Of a stretch of DNA of 43,984 nt, positions 25,534-32,426 are shown piece after piece. The notes beneath the pieces were generated by a model. It worked only from the letters and a program-made list of their open reading frames with translations. It had not been told where the DNA came from and did not search any database. The stretch is from Streptomyces fulvoviolaceus (lineage in GTDB: Bacteria; Actinomycetota; Actinomycetes; Streptomycetales; Streptomycetaceae). The stretch's first letter is position 1; each line of letters opens with the position of its first letter. The stretch spans positions 1-43,984 of the forward strand of contig NZ_JOEY01000063.1 of the NCBI RefSeq assembly GCF_000718165.1, read 5' to 3'. The translations under genes were made by a program, and so were the position numbers.

Positions 25534-25566
25534 TTCTCACCGCGAGCATGGTTCAGGTACGCAGAA

Positions 25567-25581
25567 TTGCCTCTGAGGCAA
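25567..25581. promoter_or_regulatory. 15-base palindrome upstream of the nitrilase operon
   Basis: TTGCCTCTGAGGCAA has perfect 7-base arms around one base. It lies about 150 bases upstream of the first operon gene and just beyond the terminator of the neighbouring regulator gene. Suits a dimeric regulator, but the regulator is unknown. Confidence 0.4.
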
Positions 25582-25597
25582 ATCGGCGGCACGAAAA

Positions 25598-25634
25598 GAG
25601 CCCCGGCCAGTGTGAATTCAACTTGCCGGGGCTC
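25598..25634 (-). terminator. Intrinsic terminator of the GAF/PucR-type regulator
   Basis: Perfect 10-base arms (GAGCCCCGGC and complement) surround a 17-base loop. Read on the minus strand the stem is followed by TTTTCG, a short U-tract, 33 bases after the regulator stop at 25667. This insulates the nitrilase operon from the upstream gene. Confidence 0.75.
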
Positions 25635-25666
25635 AAGAGACCGGTCGGGCACTGCAGGGGACGTGA

Positions 25667-27541
25667 TCAGCCCGGTGCGACATCGGCCTGGTCGACCTGT
25701 CGGGCCAGGTCGTGCAGGTGGACCGCAAGCTGAAGCCTCAGGGCGTTGTCGGGCTGTTGCCAGTCCTGCCCGAGCAGGCCGCCGATGCGCTCGATCCGCT
25801 TGAGGAGCGTGTTGGTGTGGATGTGCAGGGCGCGGGCGGTGCCGGCGACGTTGCGGGAGTTGGCGAAGTACGCGGTGAGGGTGCCCAGTAGGTCGGCTCC
25901 CCGCTCGGCGTCGTGAGCGACGACCCGGCCGACGGACTCCTCGAGGAACGACTCCAGGTCCTGGGCCCGGTCAGGATCGAACAGGATCGCGTACATCGCG
26001 AGGCGCTCCGTGCCGGCGCCGCCGTCACGCACTCCGATCCCGCGCAGCAGTCGGCAGCAGCGGCTCGCCAGGGTGACGCCGCCGCCGAGTGGTTCCGCGA
26101 CGGGCGGGACAGGTGCGGCACAGACGAGAACGGGGGCGCCGAGCCCTCGCCTGAGACGCTGGTGAACGCTTCTCGCGGCCTGGTCGGCGCCCTGGGCGCC
26201 CCGGGTACGGATCAGCGCGACGGGGACACCGAGGTGCTCGCCCGCCAGGCCGTCGTACTCTTCCGCGATGCCGTGCAACAGACGGGTGGTGTCGCTCAGA
26301 CGGCCGTCCGCCGCGTCCACCACCAGGACGGTGTCGAGCTGCGAGGGCTCGATGTGCCTGGCGCGTGCGCGCAGCGCGAGCTCGGAGGAGAACGGGCGTG
26401 GGGCGGTGAGCAGTTGGGTGAGCAGTTCGCCCCGTACGCGTTCCTCGGCCCGTACGACGGCGTCCTGCGTGAGGGTCAGCAGGGCAGCGGTCTGTGCGGC
26501 GCGCTCCAGGGTGCGCGCCTCGACCGGCGTCGGGTCGCTGTGGCGTGAGAGGACCAGGGCGCCCATGTGAGTCGCGCCGACCATGACCGCCGCCACGGTG
26601 TGGCGCAGCATGGCGCCGCGGTCGACGGTGACGCAGCGTCCCGACCTCCGGCTCTCCTCGATGCCGTGGACGATCGCCGCGGCCATGCGCGGGGCGGCGG
26701 CGAGGAGGGCTCGCTCGCGCACCTTCGCCTCGTCCTCGTCGGCGGGCTGCCCGCGCGAGACGAGGACACGCTCGGCGTGATCGAGGACCAGTACACCGCC
26801 GCCCAGGGTGTCCGCGACGAGGTCCGCGACGGCGCCCACGTCACCGCCGACCAGCACCACACGGGTGAGCGCCTCGTGGACGGCTTCGGCGGCCTTGATG
26901 GTGGCGTACGCCGTTTCCAGGGCGTGCAGCGCCCGTCGGCTCTCGTCGTAGAGACGGGCGTTCTCCAGCGCCACCGCGGCGTGGTCCCCGAAGGCGCTCA
27001 GCAGGGCGACGTCGTCCCGGACGAACGGCCGCTCCTCCCGGTTCGCCGCGATCAGCGTGCCGAGGAACCGGTCGCCCGCGACCAGCGGAACCCCGAGCAT
27101 CGACACGATGCCCTCCGCCTCGATGGCGGCGTCGACCACCGGATCGTGGACGATCTCGGTCGACGCCAGGTAGTCGCTCTCCCAGTACGGAGCCCGCGTG
27201 CCGGCCACCCGCCCGGCGATGCCGACGTGGGCCGGCGCGTGCACCCGCTCGTCGAAACCCGAGGTGAGTGTGCCGGCCGTGGCACGCACCCGCAGATGCG
27301 TCCCGTTCTCCTCCAGCACCGTCAGGTAGGCGATGTCGGTGCCGATCAGGTCATGGGCGTTCTCGACGACACTGGCCAGCACCTCGTCCAGTCCCCGCAG
27401 GACGGTCACGGAACGTGCCGTGGCGTACAGGCTGGACAGCTCACGCTCCCGGCGACGCTGCCGTTCGATCAGCTCCCGGACGTGCTCCGCGGGGTAGTGG
27501 TCCTGGAAATCCTCGGTGTGGTCATCCTCGGCGCGATCCAT
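25667..27541 (-). CDS. GAF-domain transcriptional regulator with PucR-type C-terminal HTH
   Basis: 624 residues. The N-terminal coiled region is followed by a GAF sensor (about 40-200, ending DHAAVALENARLYDESRRAL). A less clear central sensor follows, then a C-terminal helix-turn-helix near residues 560-605 (NVAGTARALHIHTNTLLKRI) typical of PucR/CdaR-type activators. ATG 27541 has GGAGCGG upstream. It is divergent from the aldolase/mandelate racemase/nitrilase genes and probably activates them on binding an aromatic or hydroxyacid inducer; the inducer is not known. A terminator follows the gene. Confidence 0.88.
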   Translation of the reverse strand: MDRAEDDHTEDFQDHYPAEHVRELIERQRRRERELSSLYATARSVTVLRGLDEVLASVVENAHDLIGTDIAYLTVLEENGTHLRVRATAGTLTSGFDERVHAPAHVGIAGRVAGTRAPYWESDYLASTEIVHDPVVDAAIEAEGIVSMLGVPLVAGDRFLGTLIAANREERPFVRDDVALLSAFGDHAAVALENARLYDESRRALHALETAYATIKAAEAVHEALTRVVLVGGDVGAVADLVADTLGGGVLVLDHAERVLVSRGQPADEDEAKVRERALLAAAPRMAAAIVHGIEESRRSGRCVTVDRGAMLRHTVAAVMVGATHMGALVLSRHSDPTPVEARTLERAAQTAALLTLTQDAVVRAEERVRGELLTQLLTAPRPFSSELALRARARHIEPSQLDTVLVVDAADGRLSDTTRLLHGIAEEYDGLAGEHLGVPVALIRTRGAQGADQAARSVHQRLRRGLGAPVLVCAAPVPPVAEPLGGGVTLASRCCRLLRGIGVRDGGAGTERLAMYAILFDPDRAQDLESFLEESVGRVVAHDAERGADLLGTLTAYFANSRNVAGTARALHIHTNTLLKRIERIGGLLGQDWQQPDNALRLQLAVHLHDLARQVDQADVAPG

Positions 27542-27570
27542 GAGACGTCCGCTCCAGCACTTGGCAGGGT

Positions 27571-27621
27571 GTGTGAATCATACGCCGGACAGGTGGACCT
27601 AGTGGAGGGTTCACACCTCCG
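27571..27621. promoter_or_regulatory. Candidate operator dyads in the divergent promoter
   Basis: GTGTGAA (27571-27577) and its complement TTCACAC (27610-27616) are 39 bases apart. The second copy sits inside a smaller dyad, GGAGG-n7-CCTCC (27605-27621). The region lies between the GAF regulator (start 27541) and the aldolase gene (start 27699). Repeats are seen; binding is inferred. Confidence 0.4.
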
Positions 27622-27698
27622 CCTGGTCGGCGCGGCCTCATAGCCTTTCAAGCGACGGCCGCTCCCCCGGCCCTTCGATCGCCAGGGAAGGATCGCGC

Positions 27699-28502
27699 AT
27701 GATCACATCCCCTCACCCGACCAGTCCCACCTGGGGCACCATCGCCCTGCCCGACCCCACGGTCCGGGAGCGCGTCAGTGCGCAGGAGTGGGCGGTACGA
27801 GTCGATCTGGCCGCCTGCTACCGGCTGATCGCCCGGTTCGGCTGGACCGACATGATCTACAACCACATCTCCGCCCGGGTACCCGGCACCCACGACCGGT
27901 TCCTGATCAACGCGTTCGGCCTGCTCTACGAAGAGATCTGTGCGTCGAACCTGGTCACGGTCGACCTGGCGGGCAACGTCCTGGACGGTCCCGAGTCGGG
28001 TGCGAATCCGGCCGGCTTCATCATCCACTCCGCCATCCACCAGGCCCGCCCCGAGGTGGCCTGCGTACTGCACACCCACAGCAAGGCCGGTTCAGCCGTG
28101 GCGGCCCAGCCGCGCGGACTGCTCGACATCAGCCAGCACGCCATGCGGTTCCACGGCCGACTCGCCTACCACGACTTCGGCGGCATCGTGCTGGACGAGG
28201 CGATGCAGGACAAGCTGGTCGGCGACCTCGGCGACAAGCGGGCGCTGATCCTGCGCAACCACGGCCTGCTCACCACCGGCGAGGACGTCCGCTCGGCGTT
28301 CGAGGACCTCTACTACCTCGAACTGGCCTGCCAGATCCAGGTGGCAGCCCAGGCCGGCGGCGCGGTCATCGAATGCGACGAGGAGATCGCCGAGCACACC
28401 GCCCGGCAGTTCGACACGTCCAACGAGGCCTTCATCCACGGCCGCGACTGGGCCGCCCTGCGCCGCCTGCTCGACCGCACCGATCCGTCGTACGCGCAGT
28501 GA
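27699..28502 (+). CDS. Class II aldolase/adducin family protein
   Basis: 267 residues. The metal-binding HTH motif is at His125-Thr-His127 (VLHTHSKAG), a third His is in LRNHGLLT, and an acidic pair Glu78/Glu79 precedes CASNLVTVDL. These mark a zinc-dependent class II aldolase (fuculose/ribulose-phosphate aldolase fold) that makes or breaks a C-C bond next to a hydroxyl, or decarboxylates. It is the first gene of the plus-strand unit and lies 8 bases before the mandelate racemase-like gene. A role in hydroxyacid metabolism fits; substrate unknown. Confidence 0.88.
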   Translation: MITSPHPTSPTWGTIALPDPTVRERVSAQEWAVRVDLAACYRLIARFGWTDMIYNHISARVPGTHDRFLINAFGLLYEEICASNLVTVDLAGNVLDGPESGANPAGFIIHSAIHQARPEVACVLHTHSKAGSAVAAQPRGLLDISQHAMRFHGRLAYHDFGGIVLDEAMQDKLVGDLGDKRALILRNHGLLTTGEDVRSAFEDLYYLELACQIQVAAQAGGAVIECDEEIAEHTARQFDTSNEAFIHGRDWAALRRLLDRTDPSYAQ

Positions 28503-28510
28503 GCCGTTCG

Positions 28511-29593
28511 ATGGAGAGCCCACACCTCACGATGCGGTCGGTACGAGCGCGCGCCGTCGACGTCCCCCTGGCCCGGCCGGTCCGGACGGCCGTCGGTGAC
28601 GTCCCCACGGCGCCGCTCGTCCTGATCGACGTCGACACCCACGAGGGGATCCGCGGCCGGTCGTACCTCTTCGGTTACACGGACCGGACGCTGGGCGCCC
28701 TGGTCCGCCTCATCTCCGACATCGGGCCCGAGCTCGTCGGGAAGTCCGTGGCTCCGGCGGAGCGCATGCGTGACTTCGACCGGCGCTTCAAGCTCCTGGG
28801 GTGGCAGGGCCTCGTGGGGATGGTGGTGGGCGGCCTCGACATGGCCCTGTGGGACGTGCTCGGCCAGGCGACCGGGCTGCCCGTCGTCACCCTGCTCGGC
28901 GGCGAGCCCAAACCCCTGCCCGCCTACGACAGTTACGGCGTCGTCGACCCGGCCGAGGACGCCCCGGTCCTGGAGAAGGCGGTCGCCCGCGGCTTCCGCG
29001 GCATCAAGATCAAACTCGCGGGCCGGACCGCCGAGGACGACGTGAAGGTCGTACGGGAGGTCCGGGCGACCATCGGCCCCGACGTGGCGCTGATGGTCGA
29101 CTACAACCAGTCGCTCACTCCCCCCGAGGCGCTGAAGCGGATCAACAAGCTCGCCGTGTACGACCTCACCTGGGTGGAGGAGCCGGTGCCCGCCGACGAC
29201 CTGCACGGCCATGCCGCTGTCCGCCGTGCCTCGCCCGTCCCCGTACAGACGGGTGAGAACTGGTGGTTCCCGCGCGGCATGGCGAACGCGATCGCCGCCC
29301 GGGCCAGTGATCTCTGCATGCTGGACATCATGAAGATCGGCGGCGTGACCGGCTGGATCCAGGCCATGGGCCAGGCGGACGCGGCCTCCCTCCCCCTGTC
29401 CAGCCACCTCTTCATGGAGGCGAGCGCGCACACCCTGGCCGTGACCCCGACGGCCCACTGGCTGGAGCACCTCGACTTCGCCGGACCCCTGCTGGCCGAG
29501 TCCATGGAGCCGGTGGACGGCACGGTCACCGCCCGGGGACCCGGACTCGGCATCGCTTGGGACGAGGAGGCCGTGGCGCACTTCAGCTGCTGA
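28511..29593 (+). CDS. Mandelate racemase-like enzyme (enolase superfamily)
   Basis: 360 residues. Catalytic residues match Pseudomonas putida mandelate racemase with a constant offset of +2: Lys166/Lys168 (KIK), Asp197 and Asn199 (DYNQSL), Glu223 (WVEEP), Glu249 (GENW), the MKIGGVTGW strand with Asp272 nearby, His299 (SSHLF) and Glu319 (TPTAHWLE). Comparison is from memory of that protein. The Lys166 and His297 bases (P. putida numbering) that swap the mandelate alpha-proton are both present. It likely interconverts mandelate enantiomers or a close 2-hydroxyacid; other enolase-superfamily dehydratases remain possible. ATG 28511 follows the aldolase by 8 bases. Confidence 0.85.
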   Translation: MESPHLTMRSVRARAVDVPLARPVRTAVGDVPTAPLVLIDVDTHEGIRGRSYLFGYTDRTLGALVRLISDIGPELVGKSVAPAERMRDFDRRFKLLGWQGLVGMVVGGLDMALWDVLGQATGLPVVTLLGGEPKPLPAYDSYGVVDPAEDAPVLEKAVARGFRGIKIKLAGRTAEDDVKVVREVRATIGPDVALMVDYNQSLTPPEALKRINKLAVYDLTWVEEPVPADDLHGHAAVRRASPVPVQTGENWWFPRGMANAIAARASDLCMLDIMKIGGVTGWIQAMGQADAASLPLSSHLFMEASAHTLAVTPTAHWLEHLDFAGPLLAESMEPVDGTVTARGPGLGIAWDEEAVAHFSC

Positions 29594-29681
29594 GAGTTTC
29601 TGAGCCGGATCCTCACCCACCCGCACCGGAGGACACCGCTCCCACATGCACACCTGATCGAACTGAGATGGAGTACGAGAC

Positions 29682-30704
29682 GTGTCTTCCGTAGTGCGCG
29701 TAGCGGCCGTACAGGCCGAACCCAAGTGGCTGGACCTCGACGCCGGAGTGGCCCACGCCGTGGACCTCATCGCCCAGGCCGCGGCCGGCGGGGCCGAACT
29801 GGTCGCGTTCCCCGAGGTGTTCCTGCCCGGCTACCCGTGGTGGATCTGGCTGGACTCCCCCCTCGCCGGCATGCAGTACGTCGCCCGGTACGCGGAGAAC
29901 TCCATGACCCGCGACGGAGAACACCTGGCCCGCATCGCCGCGGCCGCCGCCGAGCACCACGTCTTCGTCGTCCTCGGCTTCGCCGAACGCACCATCACCG
30001 GCAGCCTCTACATGGCCCAGGCGACCATCGACGACACCGGCCGCATCCTCTCCGTACGCCGCAAACTCAAGCCGACCCACGCCGAGCGCACCGTCTACGG
30101 CGAGGGCGACGGCAGCGACATCCAGGTCCACGAGACCAGACTCGGCCGGCTGGGCGCGCTGAACTGTGCCGAGAACATGCAGCCGCTGACCAAGTACACG
30201 ATGTACAGCAAGGGCGAGCAGATCCACGTCGCCTCCTGGCCCAGCTTCTCCGTCTACCGGGGCAAGGCGACGGCGCTCGGCCCCGAGGTGAACACCGCCG
30301 TCAGCCTCGTGTACGCCGTCGAGGGCCAGACCTTCGTCCTCGCGCCCTGCGCCACGGTCGGCCAGGCCGCCCAGGACCTGTTCTGCGACACCGACGCCAA
30401 GAAGGAACTCCTGCTGCAGGGCGGCGGCTTCACCCGCATCTACGGCCCCGAGGGCAGCGAACTCGCCAAGCCCCTGTCCGAGACCGAGGAGGGCATCCTC
30501 TACGCCGACCTCGACTTCGCCCTCCTCGCCATCGCCAAGAACGCCTACGACCCGGCCGGCCACTACTCCCGCCCGGACGTCTTCAGTCTCACGTTCAACC
30601 CGAACCCGACCCATGCGGTCCAGCAGGTCGGCCCGACCGGCGATGCCGCCACTGCCGCCACTGCCGCCGTCGAGCAGGAGGACTCCGGTGACGAGCGTCC
30701 GTGA
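29682..30704 (+). CDS. Nitrilase (aromatic/arylaceto-type branch)
   Basis: 340 residues, a full-length branch 1 nitrilase. The triad is Glu45 (FPEVFLPGYP), Lys128 (RRKLKPTHAE) and Cys162 (LNCAENMQPLTKY); spacing matches the characterised Rhodococcus nitrilases (83 and 34 residues). The segment HVASWPSFSVYRGKA is typical. It converts a nitrile to the acid and ammonia. Residues after Cys are Ala-Glu-Asn-Met where many relatives have Trp-Glu-His-Leu. The last 30 or so residues are low-complexity Ala/Thr with Asp/Glu, as in the tail that controls oligomer assembly in this family. It starts with GTG 29682. Mandelonitrile is an attractive substrate given the racemase upstream, but that is inference. 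Confidence 0.92.
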   Translation: MSSVVRVAAVQAEPKWLDLDAGVAHAVDLIAQAAAGGAELVAFPEVFLPGYPWWIWLDSPLAGMQYVARYAENSMTRDGEHLARIAAAAAEHHVFVVLGFAERTITGSLYMAQATIDDTGRILSVRRKLKPTHAERTVYGEGDGSDIQVHETRLGRLGALNCAENMQPLTKYTMYSKGEQIHVASWPSFSVYRGKATALGPEVNTAVSLVYAVEGQTFVLAPCATVGQAAQDLFCDTDAKKELLLQGGGFTRIYGPEGSELAKPLSETEEGILYADLDFALLAIAKNAYDPAGHYSRPDVFSLTFNPNPTHAVQQVGPTGDAATAATAAVEQEDSGDERP

Positions 30705-30764
30705 ATCCCGGCGTTCCGGGAATGTCCGTCTGTCTCCGCCCGTCTCCGTGAAAGGAACAACACC

Positions 30765-31304
30765 ATGAGCGCCAACGACCCCTTCGCCCGTCTCCCCGAG
30801 GCGGCGACCTTCACCGTCACCAGCACCACACTGACCGACGGCGCCCCCCTGCCCGGCGAGCAGATGTCCGGTCTCTTCGGCATCCCGGGCGGCAAGGACG
30901 TCTCCCCGCAACTGTCGTGGAGCGGCGCCCCCGAGGGCACCAGGAGCTACGCCGTGACGATGTACGACCCGGACGCCCCGACCGGCTCCGGCTTCTGGCA
31001 CTGGGCCGTGGCCGACCTCCCCGCCACCGTCACCGAGCTGCCCGAGGGCATCGGCGACGACACCGGCTCGAACCTTCCCGAGGGCGCCTTCCAGGTGCCC
31101 AACGACGCCCGCACCGGGCGCTTCATCGGCGCGGCCCCGCCGGCCGGGCACGGCCCGCACCGCTACGTCTTCGTGGTGCACGCCCTCGACGTCGAGACCA
31201 TCGGCATCCCGGCCGACAGCACCCCCGCGTTCCTCGGCTTCACCATGGCCCGCCACATCCTCGGCCGCGCGGTCCTGACCGCCACGGCGGAGACCCCCGC
31301 CTGA
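30765..31304 (+). CDS. YbhB/YbcL (PEBP, Raf-kinase-inhibitor-like) protein
   Basis: 179 residues of the phosphatidylethanolamine-binding protein family. The anion-pocket motifs are DPDAPTGSGFWHWAV (about 66-80) and GHGPHRYVFVVHALD. No signal peptide is evident, so it is cytoplasmic. ATG 30765 follows AAAGGAAC. It is 60 bases after the nitrilase gene and likely co-transcribed. Bacterial members have no agreed enzymatic role; ligand binding is assumed. Its place next to nitrilase and peroxidase is not explained. Confidence 0.92.
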   Translation: MSANDPFARLPEAATFTVTSTTLTDGAPLPGEQMSGLFGIPGGKDVSPQLSWSGAPEGTRSYAVTMYDPDAPTGSGFWHWAVADLPATVTELPEGIGDDTGSNLPEGAFQVPNDARTGRFIGAAPPAGHGPHRYVFVVHALDVETIGIPADSTPAFLGFTMARHILGRAVLTATAETPA

Positions 31305-31412
31305 CCCCCTGATCATCGAAGACGCCCCGACGAAGCGGGCTCCGGATGAGAGGCTGATCGAGTCCGGCGCCCGTCTTCGCCAAAGAATTTCGCCGAAGAA
31401 CCAGGAGTGTTC

Positions 31413-32426
31413 GTGCCCGAGCCGCAGCCCGTCCCGCAGGCGGTACTGAGCCCACTCACCAGTTCCGCCGTCTTCCTGGTCGTGACCGTCGATCGCGGCG
31501 GGGAGCAGGTCGTACGGGAGCTGCTGAGCGACCTCGCCGGTCTGGTGCGCGCGGTCGGTTTCCGGGTCCCGGAAGGGGCGCTGACCTGCGTCACCGGCAT
31601 CGGCTCCGATGCCTGGGACCGGCTGTTCGCCGGGCCCAGGCCGGCCGAGCTGCATCCCTTCCGGGAAGTGGCCGGCGCGCGGCACACCGCGCCCGCCACC
31701 CCGGGCGACCTGCTCTTCCACATCAAGGCCGGGCAGCCGGACCTGTGCTTCGAGCTGGCCACGCAGCTGATGGACCGGCTGCGCGGAGCGGTCACCGTCC
31801 ACGACGAGGTGTCCGGTTTCAAGTACTTCGACGAACGCGACCTGCTCGGCTTCGTCGACGGGACCGAGAACCCCACCGGATCCGCCTCGAACGCCGCCGT
31901 CGTGATCGGTGCCGCCGATCCGGACCAGGACCCGGCCTTCACCGGCGGCAGCTACGTCGTCGTGCAGAAGTACCTGCACGACCTGCCCGCCTGGAACGCC
32001 CTGCCGGTCGAGGCCCAGGAACGGGCGGTCGGCCGCCGCAAGCTCTCCGACATCGAACTGCCCGACGACCTCAAGCCCGCCGACTCGCACGTCGCGCTCA
32101 CCAACATCACCGACCCGGACGGCACGGAGCGGCAGATCCTGCGCGACAACATGCCCTTCGGCGCGCCCGGGCGGGGCGAGTTCGGCACCTACTTCATCGG
32201 CTACACCAGCAGTCCGTCGGTCATCGAGCGCATGCTGGAGAACATGTTCATCGGCGATCCGCCGGGCAGCCACGACCGACTGCTCGACTTCTCCACCGCG
32301 GTCACCGGCACCCTGTTCCACGTCCCCACCGCCGACTTCCTCGACGACCCGCCCGCCGCCCCGGAACCGGCGGTCGTCGGCCGGGCCGCCGACGGGCCGG
32401 TCACTCGGGATCCGGCATCTCCCTGA
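31413..32426 (+). CDS. DyP-type heme peroxidase
   Basis: 337 residues. The distal-heme GXXDG motif with catalytic Asp149 (GFVDGTENP) and the proximal heme ligand His226 (DSHVALTNI) are present, as is NMPFGAPG. No Tat or Sec signal, so it is cytoplasmic and fits the B-type group that oxidises phenolic compounds, dyes and lignin-like substrates with H2O2. GTG 31413 is preferred because AGGAG ends 5 bases before; GTG 31407 would overlap that site. The C-terminal tail is Pro/Ala rich and lacks an encapsulin-loading motif. The end overlaps the convergent LuxR gene by 26 bases. Confidence 0.92.
   Translation: MPEPQPVPQAVLSPLTSSAVFLVVTVDRGGEQVVRELLSDLAGLVRAVGFRVPEGALTCVTGIGSDAWDRLFAGPRPAELHPFREVAGARHTAPATPGDLLFHIKAGQPDLCFELATQLMDRLRGAVTVHDEVSGFKYFDERDLLGFVDGTENPTGSASNAAVVIGAADPDQDPAFTGGSYVVVQKYLHDLPAWNALPVEAQERAVGRRKLSDIELPDDLKPADSHVALTNITDPDGTERQILRDNMPFGAPGRGEFGTYFIGYTSSPSVIERMLENMFIGDPPGSHDRLLDFSTAVTGTLFHVPTADFLDDPPAAPEPAVVGRAADGPVTRDPASP

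Noticed and set aside
31317..31379. CGAAGACG/CGTCTTCG inverted repeat before the DyP gene as terminator
   Set aside because: Arms are only 8 bases with a 47-base spacer and no U-tract; could be chance in this composition.
29613..32321. 902-codon minus-strand frame opposite nitrilase, PEBP and DyP genes
   Set aside because: Spans three recognisable plus-strand genes and has only low-complexity composition; a codon-bias artefact.
32330..32426. DyP C-terminus as an encapsulin-loading peptide
   Set aside because: The tail is Pro/Ala-rich and lacks the hydrophobic Ile-Gly-Ser-Leu type motif, and no encapsulin gene is nearby.
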